Assembly: GCA_035293805.1 (NCBI GenBank)
Contig: DATGMD010000031.1
Span: 124,001 to 188,000, forward strand
Direction: 5' to 3'
DNA: 64,000 bases
Origin: JAJPHF01 sp035293805
Lineage (GTDB): Bacteria > Chloroflexota > UBA6077 > JAJPHF01
Under the pieces are notes generated by a model. It was not told the origin of the DNA. It saw nothing but the letters and a program-made list of their open reading frames with translations, and did no database searches. The translations under genes were made by a program, and so were the position numbers. Of this stretch, positions 22,720-31,300 are shown in pieces (within the stretch, counting starts at the first letter, position 1; the number at the start of each line of letters is the position of its first letter).

Positions 22720-23481
22720 TTAACGGACGGCGGCGCTCCCGGCCAGCTCGCGCTCGCCCGCGCTCTGCTGGGCCTTCCAGTTGCGCAGCCACTGGATGAT
22801 CTCGGCGAGCGGCAGCACGTCGGCGTACTTCTGGTCCATGTCGAACAGGTTGATGGCGTGGCACGCCTCGTGGCGGTCGTAGCACGCTTCCTCGGCCACG
22901 ATCATGCGGTAGCGGTAGGTGCAGCCCTCGACGACCGACGCGCGGACGCAGCCGCTGGTGCTCTCGCCGCAGACGATGATCGTGTCCACGTCGAGGTAGT
23001 TCAGGTGGCCGGCGAGCGGCGTGCCCCAGAACGCGCTCGGGGACGACTTCCGCAGCAGCACCTCGCCCGGCAGCGGGGCGATCTCGTCGGGGATGTCGTA
23101 CTTGCGGCGGTTGCGGTCGGCCTCCGCCTCGTCCTTGAACTGCTTGGGCGGCATGCGGTGCGACGACTCGCGCCAGCCCGGCACGCCCGAGGCGTCCTCG
23201 TGCAGGCCCGTGACGTGGATCACCGGGATGCCCACCTCGCGGGCCACGCCGAGCAGCTCCTTGACGCGCGCTAGGCCCTCCCAGCCGGCGAGGCCCATGC
23301 CGCCGGGCCACGTCTTGACCATGTCCAGCAGCGGCTCGGGCTGGTCGCCCAGGACGCCGCGGTAGTTGTCGATCAGCAGCAGCGCTGGCCGCGTGCCGAA
23401 GCCCACCTTCACGCGCTTGACGAGCTGGAGCTGCGCCTTGTCCTGCTCGGTCAGGAAGCGATCCCACACCCGTTCCGCCAT
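22720..23481 (-). CDS. Cysteine hydrolase, isochorismatase superfamily (N-carbamoylsarcosine amidase-like)
   Basis: A 253-residue hydrolase with a complete Asp-Lys-Cys triad: D38 in ALLLIDNYRG, K145 in LLRKSSPSAFWG and C178 in GESTSGCVRASVVEG. The cis-peptide motif and CHAINLFDMDQKYADV follow. Sequence outline and length favour carbamoyl-amide or amide hydrolysis, as in N-carbamoylsarcosine amidase, rather than isochorismate cleavage. The ATG at 23479-23481 follows GGAGGAGAGG. It is monocistronic as far as I can see. Compare the relative at 52339, which has lost the Cys. Confidence 0.85.
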   Translation of the reverse strand: MAERVWDRFLTEQDKAQLQLVKRVKVGFGTRPALLLIDNYRGVLGDQPEPLLDMVKTWPGGMGLAGWEGLARVKELLGVAREVGIPVIHVTGLHEDASGVPGWRESSHRMPPKQFKDEAEADRNRRKYDIPDEIAPLPGEVLLRKSSPSAFWGTPLAGHLNYLDVDTIIVCGESTSGCVRASVVEGCTYRYRMIVAEEACYDRHEACHAINLFDMDQKYADVLPLAEIIQWLRNWKAQQSAGERELAGSAAVR

Positions 23482-23767
23482 CAGGTCCTCTCCTCCACGA
23501 ACGACGTGGACCTGCGCTCGCCCGCGCGCCCTCGCGCGGGCCGCGCCTCGGCCAGCCCACGTCCACACGGCGCCCCGCCCCGGCGCCCGGGGAACACGGT
23601 CATGATACACCAGCGCCTCGCCGTAGCGGCACCAGCGCCCCTCTGTAACGTGCCGCCCAGCCATCCGTTTAGCAGGAGGACGCAGGAGCTACGGCGCATG
23701 AAGGCACGCGGAGTCTGAGGGTTAGACTCGGAGGGTTGTAAGAGGCTTGTGGGCGGAGGGGTCAGTC

Positions 23768-24556
23768 ATGGATCAGGATGCATTCTCTCCCAGTAGCGAC
23801 GCAGACCAGCTCAGGGCGGAATTGCGGCGATTGCGACAGCAGGTCGCCGCGCTCGAACGGGACGTAGCGCAGCGCAATCAGGTGGAGACGGCGCTGCGCG
23901 CGAGCGCCGAGCGCTTCCGCACGCTCGTCGAGCACAGCCCCGATGCGATTGTCCTGCTGGACACTGCCGGTATCGTGCTGTACCTCAGCCCCTCGACCAG
24001 CCGGGTCCTCGGCTACCTCCCCGAAGAGCTGGTTGGGCGCAGCGCCTTCGAGTTAATCCATCCAGAGGACTATGAGCTGGCAACCAGAGCATTTGCCGAG
24101 CTGCTGCAGCGGCCGGGGCAAATAGTGATACGCCACGTCCGGGCACGCCATAAGGATGGCTCCTGGCGGTGGCTGGAGAGCGCGAGCACGAATCTGCTCC
24201 ACGAGCCAGCGACGGGGGCCATCGTTGCGAACTACCGCGACATTACCGAACGCAAACGAGTGGAAGAAGACGCGCGCCAGGCCGAACGAGAGAAGGCCCG
24301 GCTGGAAGGCATCGCCCTCGCGGCGCGGGAGGTTGGCAGCCGATTGAACAACAACCTAGCTGTTGCGAGGGGGACCCTGGAGTTGATCCAGCAGAGCGTC
24401 GCACTGGCGCACGATTTGGACCGACTAGCGCGGGGTGCCGAGGAGTGCCTTTTGGTAGCGATCGAAGATGTCGCGAAGCCACAGCGAGTCGTGCGCGTCG
24501 AGACGAAGGACACGGTCATCGGGCCGGTGCTCGACCTGGAGCGGTCCGCACAGTAA
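23768..24556 (+). CDS. PAS-domain sensor protein, histidine-kinase remnant without phospho-His
   Basis: A 262-residue cytoplasmic protein: an N-terminal coiled coil (about 12-45), a PAS domain (about 46-160; FRTLVEHSPDAIVLLDTAGI, LGYLPEELVGRSAFELIHPED and a PAC motif ending NYRDITERKR), a second coiled coil, and a helix pair AREVGSRLNNNLAVARGTLE. That last segment resembles the dimerisation box of 'xHRLNNxL' histidine kinases, but the phospho-acceptor position reads Ser, and no ATPase domain follows. It cannot act as a normal kinase. The response-regulator gene downstream is degenerate too. GGAGGGG precedes the ATG. Confidence 0.75.
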   Translation: MDQDAFSPSSDADQLRAELRRLRQQVAALERDVAQRNQVETALRASAERFRTLVEHSPDAIVLLDTAGIVLYLSPSTSRVLGYLPEELVGRSAFELIHPEDYELATRAFAELLQRPGQIVIRHVRARHKDGSWRWLESASTNLLHEPATGAIVANYRDITERKRVEEDARQAEREKARLEGIALAAREVGSRLNNNLAVARGTLELIQQSVALAHDLDRLARGAEECLLVAIEDVAKPQRVVRVETKDTVIGPVLDLERSAQ

Positions 24557-24734
24557 GTAGCCCGCGGCTCGCCTATCGGCCGCCCGCCGGCGTATCGTCA
24601 CGGCCCGCTTCGGCAGTCGCTTGCCACATGGCTCAGTCTCCCCTCTGCAATATCTCCTCTGCTCTCTTCCCCTCCCTATCCGCGCGGTCCCCGAAAACCG
24701 GGAGAACGTAAGCGAACTCTCATGTAACGTTTCG

Positions 24735-24746
24735 CGACGCGCGTCG
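24735..24746. promoter_or_regulatory. 12-bp perfect palindrome upstream of the response regulator
   Basis: CGACGCGCGTCG is a perfect palindrome about 50 bases before the regulator ATG. It could be an operator, possibly for the LuxR-type regulator itself, but in GC-rich DNA a 12-mer of this kind can arise by chance. Confidence 0.25.
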
Positions 24747-24794
24747 TTCATATTGATACCAGGGTAGCACTATCGGACATCAGCGAGCGTCGCC

Positions 24795-25508
24795 ATGGCA
24801 ACGCCTCCCACGAGCGAACCTGACTCCGAGCAGTCACGCCCCATACTACGCTCGCTAAGAGCAGCTCAGCAGCGCGACCGCTCGCCTATCCGCGTCGTTA
24901 TCATCGACGACCATCTCGTAGCGGAGATGCAGCGGGCGGTGCTGGAGCAGGCGGGTAGCATCGAAGTAGTGGGCCTGGCGAGCGATGGCCTGGCGGGGCT
25001 CGCCCTGATCGAGCACGGCCTGCCCGACGTGGTGATCCTGGAGCTGTGCCTGCGCGGCATGGACGGGCCGGAAGTAGTGCAGCGGGTACGCGTCTCGTTC
25101 CCGCAGGTCGCGGTGCTCCTCGTGACGGCGTATGACTAGGTATGGGATCACCGGTCCCTCCTCCAAATGGGCACCAGCGGCCTTGTGTCGAAGACGGCGT
25201 CAATTGACGAGCTCGTAGCCGCGGTACGTGCCGTGGCTCAGGGCCGCACGGTGACCGTAACCACCGGAGCGCACTCGCCGCGGAGGCCGGATTCCGCGGT
25301 GATCTCCGAACGCGAGCGCGAAGTGCTCCACCTGCTGGCTGCTGGTCAACGCACGGCCGAGATCTCAAAGCGCCTGAGCCTCTCCCCCAGAACCGTAGAG
25401 CGCCACCTGGCTGACCTGCGGGCGAAGCTCGACGCGCACACCTCGGCCGAGCTCGTCCGCGCAGCCCAGGAACGAGGCCTGCTCCCCCCGGGTGCTCTCA
25501 CGGGCTAA
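24795..25508 (+). pseudogene. LuxR/NarL-type response regulator interrupted by an in-frame TAG
   Basis: One reading frame encodes a receiver domain (about residues 32-150) and a LuxR-type helix-turn-helix (ISEREREVLHLLAAGQRTAE, then SLSPRTVERHLADLRAKLDA). An amber codon at 25137-25139 splits it after VAVLLVTAYD; the frame continues VWDHRSLLQMGTSGLVSKTA, which is the expected end of a receiver domain. The acidic pair D38-D39 and the conserved Lys (VSKTAS) remain, but the phospho-acceptor Asp is Glu (E83 in VVILELCLRG). Explanations are a decaying gene, amber readthrough, two separate products with reinitiation at the ATG at 25167, or a sequencing error. Confidence 0.75.
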
Positions 25509-25578
25509 TCCCATTCCTCCCAGCACAGCCAAGAGCCTCCAATCCTGCTCTCCCACACGTCACCGCGCCCTGTCGGTT

Positions 25579-25619
25579 TTCCGCCAGAGGATGGCGGGTT
25601 TCCGCCACAAAGATGGCGG
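25579..25619. promoter_or_regulatory. Two tandem inverted repeats, TTCCGCCA-N5/6-TGGCGG
   Basis: TTCCGCCA at 25579-25586 pairs with TGGCGG at 25592-25597, and the same arrangement repeats at 25600-25607 and 25614-25619. The two sites are 21 bases apart, two helical turns, as for paired operators bound by dimeric regulators. They lie downstream of the broken regulator gene and about 190 bases upstream of a secreted-protein gene. The rest of the 298-base gap shows no gene. Confidence 0.45.
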
Positions 25620-25806
25620 TTTTCCCCCTTGTGGCGTAGTGCCCTGCGGCTTACCCTGCCTACACTGAGTCCAGCTTCACGAGCGTCAGACCATCAAGGA
25701 GTTGGCATGATGCGTAGAGCCAAAGGAGCAACGCCATTGCGATGAACACGTAGGTACTTGGAGCGCCTTAGAACAGCGGTATGTGTGAACTCATCGGAGG
25801 AAGAAC

Positions 25807-26370
25807 GTGCGACGGCAATATCTCCGGTCCGGGCTGGCGTTACTAGTCGTACTTACCACGGGTCTTGCACCAGCACAAGTCTTGGCGCAGTACTCCACCA
25901 CATGGACTTGTGATGCCACATTCGCCACATACGGACAGCCGGATTCACCAAGCAACTCCAAGTACGGGTGCGCGATCGTATACTGGGGTCCTGTGTACGA
26001 TTACAACTATAGCCCCCCGGTTCTGACGGCAGCTACGATCAACCTGCGAGCTTACCAGGGCAGTTGTGGATATGGCGGCTGCGCATACTGGCAACGCTAT
26101 TATGCTATGGACTGGCATCTGTATGGGGGAGGCTGGGCTCCATATCCTGGCGCATACTGGGGTGCTGGGACTGTACATAGTAACCAGGTTCCGTGGGAGA
26201 GTGACAGTGGAGGGATTGCCGGGGGCACTGATCCGGAGCCTGTCCAAGTTGAGATGCGGCTCATCTATTGGTCTGGAGCGGTGGGCAACTCATACGCTTG
26301 GTGTTCACAACAGTACTTCCACGACCTCTACTATAACTATGGCTACAAGGTAGGCACACAAGTCTGTTGA
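25807..26370 (+). CDS. Secreted Tyr/Trp/Cys-rich protein of unknown function
   Basis: A 187-residue exported protein with a signal peptide (RSGLALLVVLTTGLAPAQVLA). The mature part has eight Cys (for example WTCDATF, YGCAIVY, GSCGYGGCAYW, YAWCSQQ and a C-terminal Cys) and very many Tyr and Trp, pointing to a compact disulfide-bonded extracellular domain. I recognise no family. GTG is the start, preceded by GGAGGAAG. GC content is visibly lower than in the flanking catabolic regions, which suggests horizontal acquisition. Confidence 0.6.
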   Translation: MRRQYLRSGLALLVVLTTGLAPAQVLAQYSTTWTCDATFATYGQPDSPSNSKYGCAIVYWGPVYDYNYSPPVLTAATINLRAYQGSCGYGGCAYWQRYYAMDWHLYGGGWAPYPGAYWGAGTVHSNQVPWESDSGGIAGGTDPEPVQVEMRLIYWSGAVGNSYAWCSQQYFHDLYYNYGYKVGTQVC

Positions 26371-26404
26371 CGAACCATCCTGCACGTGGTGATGGAGTGA
26401 CATC

Positions 26405-27123
26405 ATGCGACTATCCTTGAGCAAAGTACGGTTCGGGCTGGCCAGCGCAGGGGTGCTGCTGACGATAGCAGTGGCCAGTAGTGTGGCAGCACAGGTTCCC
26501 ACACCACAGCCAGGAATGGCGCCACCGACGCAGTGGCCAGCATTCACGATGGTGTGGTTGGAAACCGCCGCTGGTCTGGGGCGCAACGGTGCGGTTGGCA
26601 CTCAGCGCCTACGGTTAGAGTACACGGATCAGCGCCATTTCCGCATCACTCTGCTGGACCACTCGGAGGAGCCGGGGGCGGGCGGTCAGAAGCAGGGTAT
26701 CGTCGGGACTACCTGGACTGTTGATGGGACTAGGAGCATATATAAGAGGCGCGAGACGGCCAGGAGCGTGTACAGACGCACCAGCAGGGATTCTTGACAT
26801 CTCCTGACGACTGGCTGAAGCCGGGCTTCGCTGCAGAGTTGACGAGAGCGCTCGGCGCGTCCGTAACTCGCGGCACTGCAGGGCTGATAACGGTCGCGGT
26901 GGAGGAGACTGTTCAGCCGCCACCGACAGTGGTGGTTACTCCGGCGCCTGGCTCGGCAGCCAGCGCCCACTCGTTCGGGCCCGGGGCCGCTGCAGTGACA
27001 CGCGTGCGGCGCGAGGTGACGTATCGTGAGAGCGACCAAATCCCGATGCGCGTCGTGACCTTGGCAGACGGCAAAGAGGTCAGGCGGGTCGAGGTTCAGG
27101 AGCTACAACTCCGAAGGCGCTAG
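26405..27123 (+). pseudogene. Secreted protein gene, probably frameshifted
   Basis: The first frame (26405-26797) gives a signal peptide (LASAGVLLTIAVASSVAA) and a domain with TMVWLETAAGLGRNGAVGTQ and LRLEYTDQRHFRITLLDHSE. It then runs into a low-quality basic tail after about 26745. The other frame, open from 26746, continues ERVQTHQQGFLTSPDDWLKP and on to a stop at 27121-27123, ending VRRVEVQELQLRRR. The two pieces read as one roughly 235-residue protein if a single-base shift occurred between about 26746 and 26797. Alternatively the second frame starts at a TTG that overlaps the first stop. No family recognised. Confidence 0.5.
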
Positions 27124-27282
27124 TCCGTGGCTAGGCCGGCGAGCCTTCAAATGCCACAGTCGAGGAGTGGATGGGGAGCCACTCCCCGACTATGGCGCTC
27201 CGCGTCCCCGTGTAGGTCCATCTGGCACGTCGATACAGAGGCTCGTATGGTATTCTAGAATAGGTGTGCGCAAGAGGCGAGC

Positions 27283-27879
27283 ATGATGGGCCAAAGAGCA
27301 CGGGCCTTCCGAACAATGCTTACCCTGGTGGTACTCTCTATCGGCTGCGGCCCTTCTGCCGTGACCCATCCTGCAACGCCTTCTGTAGTTGCGGAGACCT
27401 CAATAAGCTGCTTTGGATACACTGCGCGACTGGCACTGACGGCGGATGATGCCACCTATAGTCCCTCCTATCCGACTATTATTGAGGGAATCCGTTGGCT
27501 ACTCGAAGTGGATGGCCCTCCCACGGTGACTACTACTTCGTCTGTGAGGGCTTCAGTCGAAGCGTTCACGCTTAGTCGAGATGGCGCACGCGCGCTCCCC
27601 CTCGCTGAGGGCGACATCCGTGCGCTGGGACTCCTGACCTGGTCTGGGTCTACAGATAAGACCTCGCAGACGGGACTCGTGAGGTTACTCGCGTTCCCTG
27701 AAGGTTTTCAAGCCGGCGACATGGGCCGGCTGCACATGGTCGTGCAGACGCCCTCCGGTACGTTCTGGCTCTCCGATGTTCTGTTTACACTCCACTTGCT
27801 ATCCGACCGCGTAGAGGCGCGAGACGCGCGCGTTGTGTCTGACCCTGCGGAGATGCCCGATGGGTCATGCTCCTCATAG
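27283..27879 (+). CDS. Putative lipoprotein, unknown function
   Basis: A 198-residue protein with a lipoprotein signal peptide: hydrophobic TMLTLVVLSIGCGPS contains a lipobox-like LSIGC, so the mature protein probably starts at a lipidated Cys. The rest looks like a beta-sandwich (RLALTADDATYSP, FTLSRDGARALPLAEGDIRA, LHMVVQTPSGTFWLSDVLF) with no family I know. A GAGGCGAG stretch precedes the ATG pair. The lower-GC composition matches the two preceding genes. Confidence 0.55.
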   Translation: MMGQRARAFRTMLTLVVLSIGCGPSAVTHPATPSVVAETSISCFGYTARLALTADDATYSPSYPTIIEGIRWLLEVDGPPTVTTTSSVRASVEAFTLSRDGARALPLAEGDIRALGLLTWSGSTDKTSQTGLVRLLAFPEGFQAGDMGRLHMVVQTPSGTFWLSDVLFTLHLLSDRVEARDARVVSDPAEMPDGSCSS

Positions 27880-28064
27880 CTGTCCGGCTTTTGAAAGGCA
27901 CTGTAAGCAATCCGAGTCTACCGGATGACCCTGTCATGGTGGCACCGCAGGCTAATCCCTCGGCTACCAGCCGTTCAAGCCAGCACCGCCCGCACAATTC
28001 CCCTACGGGTCCGTCGTGCAGTCAAGGGGACCCACCTATCCTACACCCTCGGCGCCCCCCGGCA

Positions 28065-29605
28065 GCTTGCGGTACCCCACTTAGAGAACGGGACCGCCTA
28101 GCGCGAAAGGGCGACTCCCCCGGACACTGAAGGTCTCTTACCACCTCACATCCGGGAGCCGCCGATGAGCGCAGCATACGCCGCCCTGGTGACGTACGTC
28201 CAGCATCTGGCGCCCACCTGGCGCCAGACCCAGCACGAAGGATTTGCGCACCTGCTGGGCGCCCTCTTGGAGCGCCCCACGCTCTGCGCAACGGAGTTGG
28301 CGCGCGCCTGGCCACGGCCGGACCAGCCGCTCCACGGGCGGCTCAAGAGGCTCACCCGGCTGCTGAGTAATCCGCGGCTGGATGAGTTGGCGCTGGCGCA
28401 GCGCTGGCTGAAGCTGAGCTACCACTTCAGTACGGACACGCCCACCGTGACCGATGGGCGGCCGCTGCTGCCGGTGCTGGTCGATACCACGTACTTTGAG
28501 CCGTTCGCCTGTTTGTTGGCGAGCGTGCCGTGTGGCAGTCGGGGGGTGCCGCTTGCCCTGACGACTTATCACCGCACCACACTCGCCGCGTGCTTCCCGC
28601 CCGAGGCGACCTGGCCGACCCCGCATACTCCTCTCTGGCCCGCCCGCCGCGGCCAGCCCCGCCCGGCGCCCGCCGCGGCCGCGGTGACCCCCTGGCTGAG
28701 CCAAAACCGCATCGAAGAGCAGTTGTTCCGGCTCATGCACCACCTCGTCTCCCCCGCGCTGCGCCCGGTGATCGTGGCGGATCGGGGCTTCGCGCGCGCC
28801 GAGTTGTTCCGCACGCTCCAGGCCCAGCAGCAGGACTTCGTCATCCGCATCGACGCTGAGACGCACGTCCAACGCCACGCCTTTGCCTGGCCGGGGCCGG
28901 CGGCGGCCGAACTCGCCTGTCCGGTGGGCGAGCGGCGCTGGTACCCCCAGGGCACTTACCACGGAACCGCCCGGGTGCCGGTTCACTTGCTGGCGGTGCA
29001 TGACGCGGGACAAGCTGAGCCGTGGTATCTGGCGAGCACCCTCGCGGACGCCGACGCGAGCGAGCACCTGTACCGCTGGCGCATGCGCCTGGAGTGCACC
29101 AATCGCGACTTCAAGACCGGCGTGCTCTTGCGGGAGGGCGACGACCACCACGCGCTCACCCAGCCGCTCCCTGGGCACCGGCTCCTCCCGGCGCTCGCCG
29201 CCGCCGAATGGCTCTGTGCGCTCACGGGGCTCCAAGCCGCGCACGATCTCCCCCACCCCCTCGCCGCACCCGCGCCGGCGCCCCCCACCGCCGCGCTCCC
29301 CGACTCCACCCCGGCGCCCGACGACGGGCCCGCGCTGCCCCCACCGGTGCTGCCCCAGCGCGGCGCCACGCCGCTCCTGCCCCGCTGGCTGCGCCGCTTC
29401 GCGGTCCGCGGCTGGCTCAGCTATGTCCGCCTCGGCCTCGAATGTCTCCGCGCCCCCGACCTGCGCCGGCTCGTCCGCCGCGCCATTGACTGGCTGGGCG
29501 CCTATCTCGTCACCATAACCCCACTCTGGCGTCCTTGGCAGCGGCGCTACCGCCGACTCCATTGGTGGCCCGACGCCGCCTGACTCCAAGTCGGGTACCG
29601 CAAGC
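28065..29605 (+). mobile_element. IS4-family insertion sequence, copy A
   Basis: Ends are defined by inverted repeats: GCTTGCGGTACCCCACTT at 28065-28082 and, at the right end, AAGTCGGGTACCGCAAGC at 29588-29605, matching at all but one position after reverse complementing. The element of about 1541 bp holds one transposase gene. The left flank is CCCGGCA (28058-28064) but the right flank is CCCGGGG, so no simple target duplication brackets this copy. It faces copy B tail-to-tail. Confidence 0.8.
28165..29583 (+). CDS. IS4-family DDE transposase, copy A
   Basis: A 472-residue transposase. DDE residues are visible: first Asp in PVLVDTTYFEPF, second in VIVADRGFARAELF, and Glu in the IS4 signature YRWRMRLECTNRDFKTG (the Y-(2)-R-(3)-E-(6)-K motif). 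The first 100 residues are the usual helical DNA-binding part (HLLGALLERPTLCATELARA). A Pro/Ala-rich insertion lies near residues 370-395. The start ATG follows GGGAG, as in copy B. The frame is intact, so the element may be active or recently so. Confidence 0.88.
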   Translation: MSAAYAALVTYVQHLAPTWRQTQHEGFAHLLGALLERPTLCATELARAWPRPDQPLHGRLKRLTRLLSNPRLDELALAQRWLKLSYHFSTDTPTVTDGRPLLPVLVDTTYFEPFACLLASVPCGSRGVPLALTTYHRTTLAACFPPEATWPTPHTPLWPARRGQPRPAPAAAAVTPWLSQNRIEEQLFRLMHHLVSPALRPVIVADRGFARAELFRTLQAQQQDFVIRIDAETHVQRHAFAWPGPAAAELACPVGERRWYPQGTYHGTARVPVHLLAVHDAGQAEPWYLASTLADADASEHLYRWRMRLECTNRDFKTGVLLREGDDHHALTQPLPGHRLLPALAAAEWLCALTGLQAAHDLPHPLAAPAPAPPTAALPDSTPAPDDGPALPPPVLPQRGATPLLPRWLRRFAVRGWLSYVRLGLECLRAPDLRRLVRRAIDWLGAYLVTITPLWRPWQRRYRRLHWWPDAA

Positions 29606-29608
29606 CCC

Positions 29609-29700
29609 GGGGTGCCCCTTAATCTTTTGCGCTCTCGAAGGCGCCGGTCCCGTCAGCAAGCCGCCGTCGAGTTCGGCCGCAAAACTCTAAGGGGCACCCC
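29609..29700. mobile_element. 92-bp MITE-like element between the two IS copies
   Basis: Inverted repeats of 22 bases bound a non-coding 92-bp segment. The left end (29609-29630) begins GGGGTGCCCCTTA and the right end (29679-29700) ends TAAGGGGCACCCC; 19 of 22 positions pair. The ends differ from the IS4 ends next to it, so this is a separate non-autonomous element or the remnant of one. It lies 3 bp from the end of copy A and 11 bp from copy B. Confidence 0.65.
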
Positions 29701-29711
29701 AAGCCCCGGCA

Positions 29712-31281
29712 GCTTGCGGTACCCCATTTAGGAGTCAGGCGGCATCGGGCCACCAATGGAGGCGGCGGTAGCGCTCTTGACGGGGGCGCCAGAGCGGCGT
29801 GTAGGTCCACAGATATGTGCCGAGCCAATCGAGCATCCTGCGCAGGAGCAGCTGGAGGTCAGGGGCCCGGAGTACTTCGAGGCCCAGCCGGACGTAGCTG
29901 AGCCAGCCGCGGACGGCGAAGCGCCGCAGCCCGGGCGGTAGCCGCGGGGTCGGCCCGCGGTGCGGCAGGACCGGGGGTGGCATAGCCGGGCCCTCGTCGG
30001 CCGGCGCGGGCGGGAACGGGGCAGGTGCCGCAGCCGGCGCGGGCAGCGCCTCCAGCGGGGCGCCGGCCGGGGTCGCTGGGGGCGGCACGGAGAGCACGAA
30101 CTCCTGGTAGGCTTGCAGCCCGGCGAGCGCGCAGAGCCACTCGGCGGCGGCCAGCGCGAGCAGCAGGCGGTGCAGATGCAGCGGCTGGGTGAGCGCGTGG
30201 TGGTCGTCGCCTTCCCGCAAGAGCACCCCCGTCTTGAAGTCCCGATTGGTCGCTTCGAGCCGCATCCGCCAGCGGTAGAGCAGTTCCCCTGCGTCCGCGT
30301 CGGGAAGAGCGGTCGCCAGATACCACGGCTCCGCTTGCTCCGCGTCGTGTACCGCGAGCAAATGGACCGGCAGCCGCTCCGTCGAATGATAAGTGCCCGT
30401 AGGCACCCAGCGGCGCCGGCCGGGCGGGCAGGCGAGCACGGTAGCGGCCGGGGCGGGCAGCGCAAAGGCGTGCTCTTGCACGTGCGTCTCGGCATCGATC
30501 CGGATCACGAAGTCCTGCTGCTGCGCTAGGAGATGCCGAAACAGGTCCGCGCGGGCGAAGCCGCGGTCCGCCACGATCACCGGGCGCAAGGCGGGCGAGA
30601 CGAGGTGCGCCACTAGTTGCAACAGGCGCTCTTCGATGCGATTCTGGCTCGGCCACCGCTCCACCACGGCGGCGCTGGGGGCGGGCGAGGGCCGACGGCG
30701 GCTGGGCGCGGGGAGGACAGTATGCGGCGTCGGCCAGGTCGCCTCAGGCGGGAAGCAGGCCTCCAGGGTCGTACGATGGTACGTGGTGAGGGCGATCGGC
30801 AACCCGCGGCTGCCGCACGGCACACTCGCCAGCAGACAGGCGAACGGCTCGAAGTAGGTCGTATCCACCAGCACCGGCAAGAGCGGCCGGCCATCCGTGA
30901 GCCGCGGCGCATCGGCGCTGAAATGGTAGCTCAGCTTCAGCCAACGCTGGGCGAGCGCCAACTCGTCCAGCCGCGGATTGCCGAGCAGCCGCGTCAGCCG
31001 CTTGAGGCGCCCATGCAGCGGTTGGGCCGCCGTGGGCCAGGCGCGGGCCAGCTCCGTCTCGCACAAGGTCGGGCGCTCCAACAGCGCCCCGAGCAACTGG
31101 GCAAAGCCCACGTGCTGCGTCTTGCGCCAGGTCGGGGCGAGGTCCTGGATGTAGGTCAGCAGTTCGGCGTATGCTGGATGCATCGGCGGCTCCTGCACTG
31201 AGGTGGGTAGAGACCCTCAGTATCCGCAGGACCGCCGTTTCGCGCTACTCGCACCAGACCACAAAGTGGGGTACCGCAAGC
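29712..31281 (-). mobile_element. IS4-family insertion sequence, copy B
   Basis: Ends: GCTTGCGGTACCCCATTT at 29712-29729 and AAGTGGGGTACCGCAAGC at 31264-31281, the same inverted repeat as copy A. A 7-base direct repeat, CCCGGCA, flanks the element (29705-29711 and 31282-31288), which looks like a target duplication. The same heptamer also precedes copy A. The two copies are in opposite orientation and clearly diverged in sequence, so this is not a fresh duplication. Confidence 0.8.
29735..31183 (-). CDS. IS4-family DDE transposase, copy B
   Basis: A 482-residue transposase similar to copy A over its whole length (by eye roughly four in five residues identical), with VDTTYF, VIVADRGFARADLF and YRWRMRLEATNRDFKTG supplying the DDE residues. 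The main differences lie in the Pro/Ala-rich segments (HTVLPAPSRRRPSPAP and near residue 385). The ATG at 31181-31183 is chosen because AGGAG precedes it and it aligns with copy A; an in-frame start five codons upstream is possible. The frame is intact. Confidence 0.88.
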   Translation of the reverse strand: MHPAYAELLTYIQDLAPTWRKTQHVGFAQLLGALLERPTLCETELARAWPTAAQPLHGRLKRLTRLLGNPRLDELALAQRWLKLSYHFSADAPRLTDGRPLLPVLVDTTYFEPFACLLASVPCGSRGLPIALTTYHRTTLEACFPPEATWPTPHTVLPAPSRRRPSPAPSAAVVERWPSQNRIEERLLQLVAHLVSPALRPVIVADRGFARADLFRHLLAQQQDFVIRIDAETHVQEHAFALPAPAATVLACPPGRRRWVPTGTYHSTERLPVHLLAVHDAEQAEPWYLATALPDADAGELLYRWRMRLEATNRDFKTGVLLREGDDHHALTQPLHLHRLLLALAAAEWLCALAGLQAYQEFVLSVPPPATPAGAPLEALPAPAAAPAPFPPAPADEGPAMPPPVLPHRGPTPRLPPGLRRFAVRGWLSYVRLGLEVLRAPDLQLLLRRMLDWLGTYLWTYTPLWRPRQERYRRLHWWPDAA

Positions 31282-31300
31282 CCCGGCAGTCGTTGATGTT

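Noticed and set aside
28138..29589. A 483-codon open frame antisense to transposase copy A
   Set aside because: It is low-quality Gly/Arg-rich sequence mirrored by a similar frame opposite copy B; the DDE transposase is the real gene.
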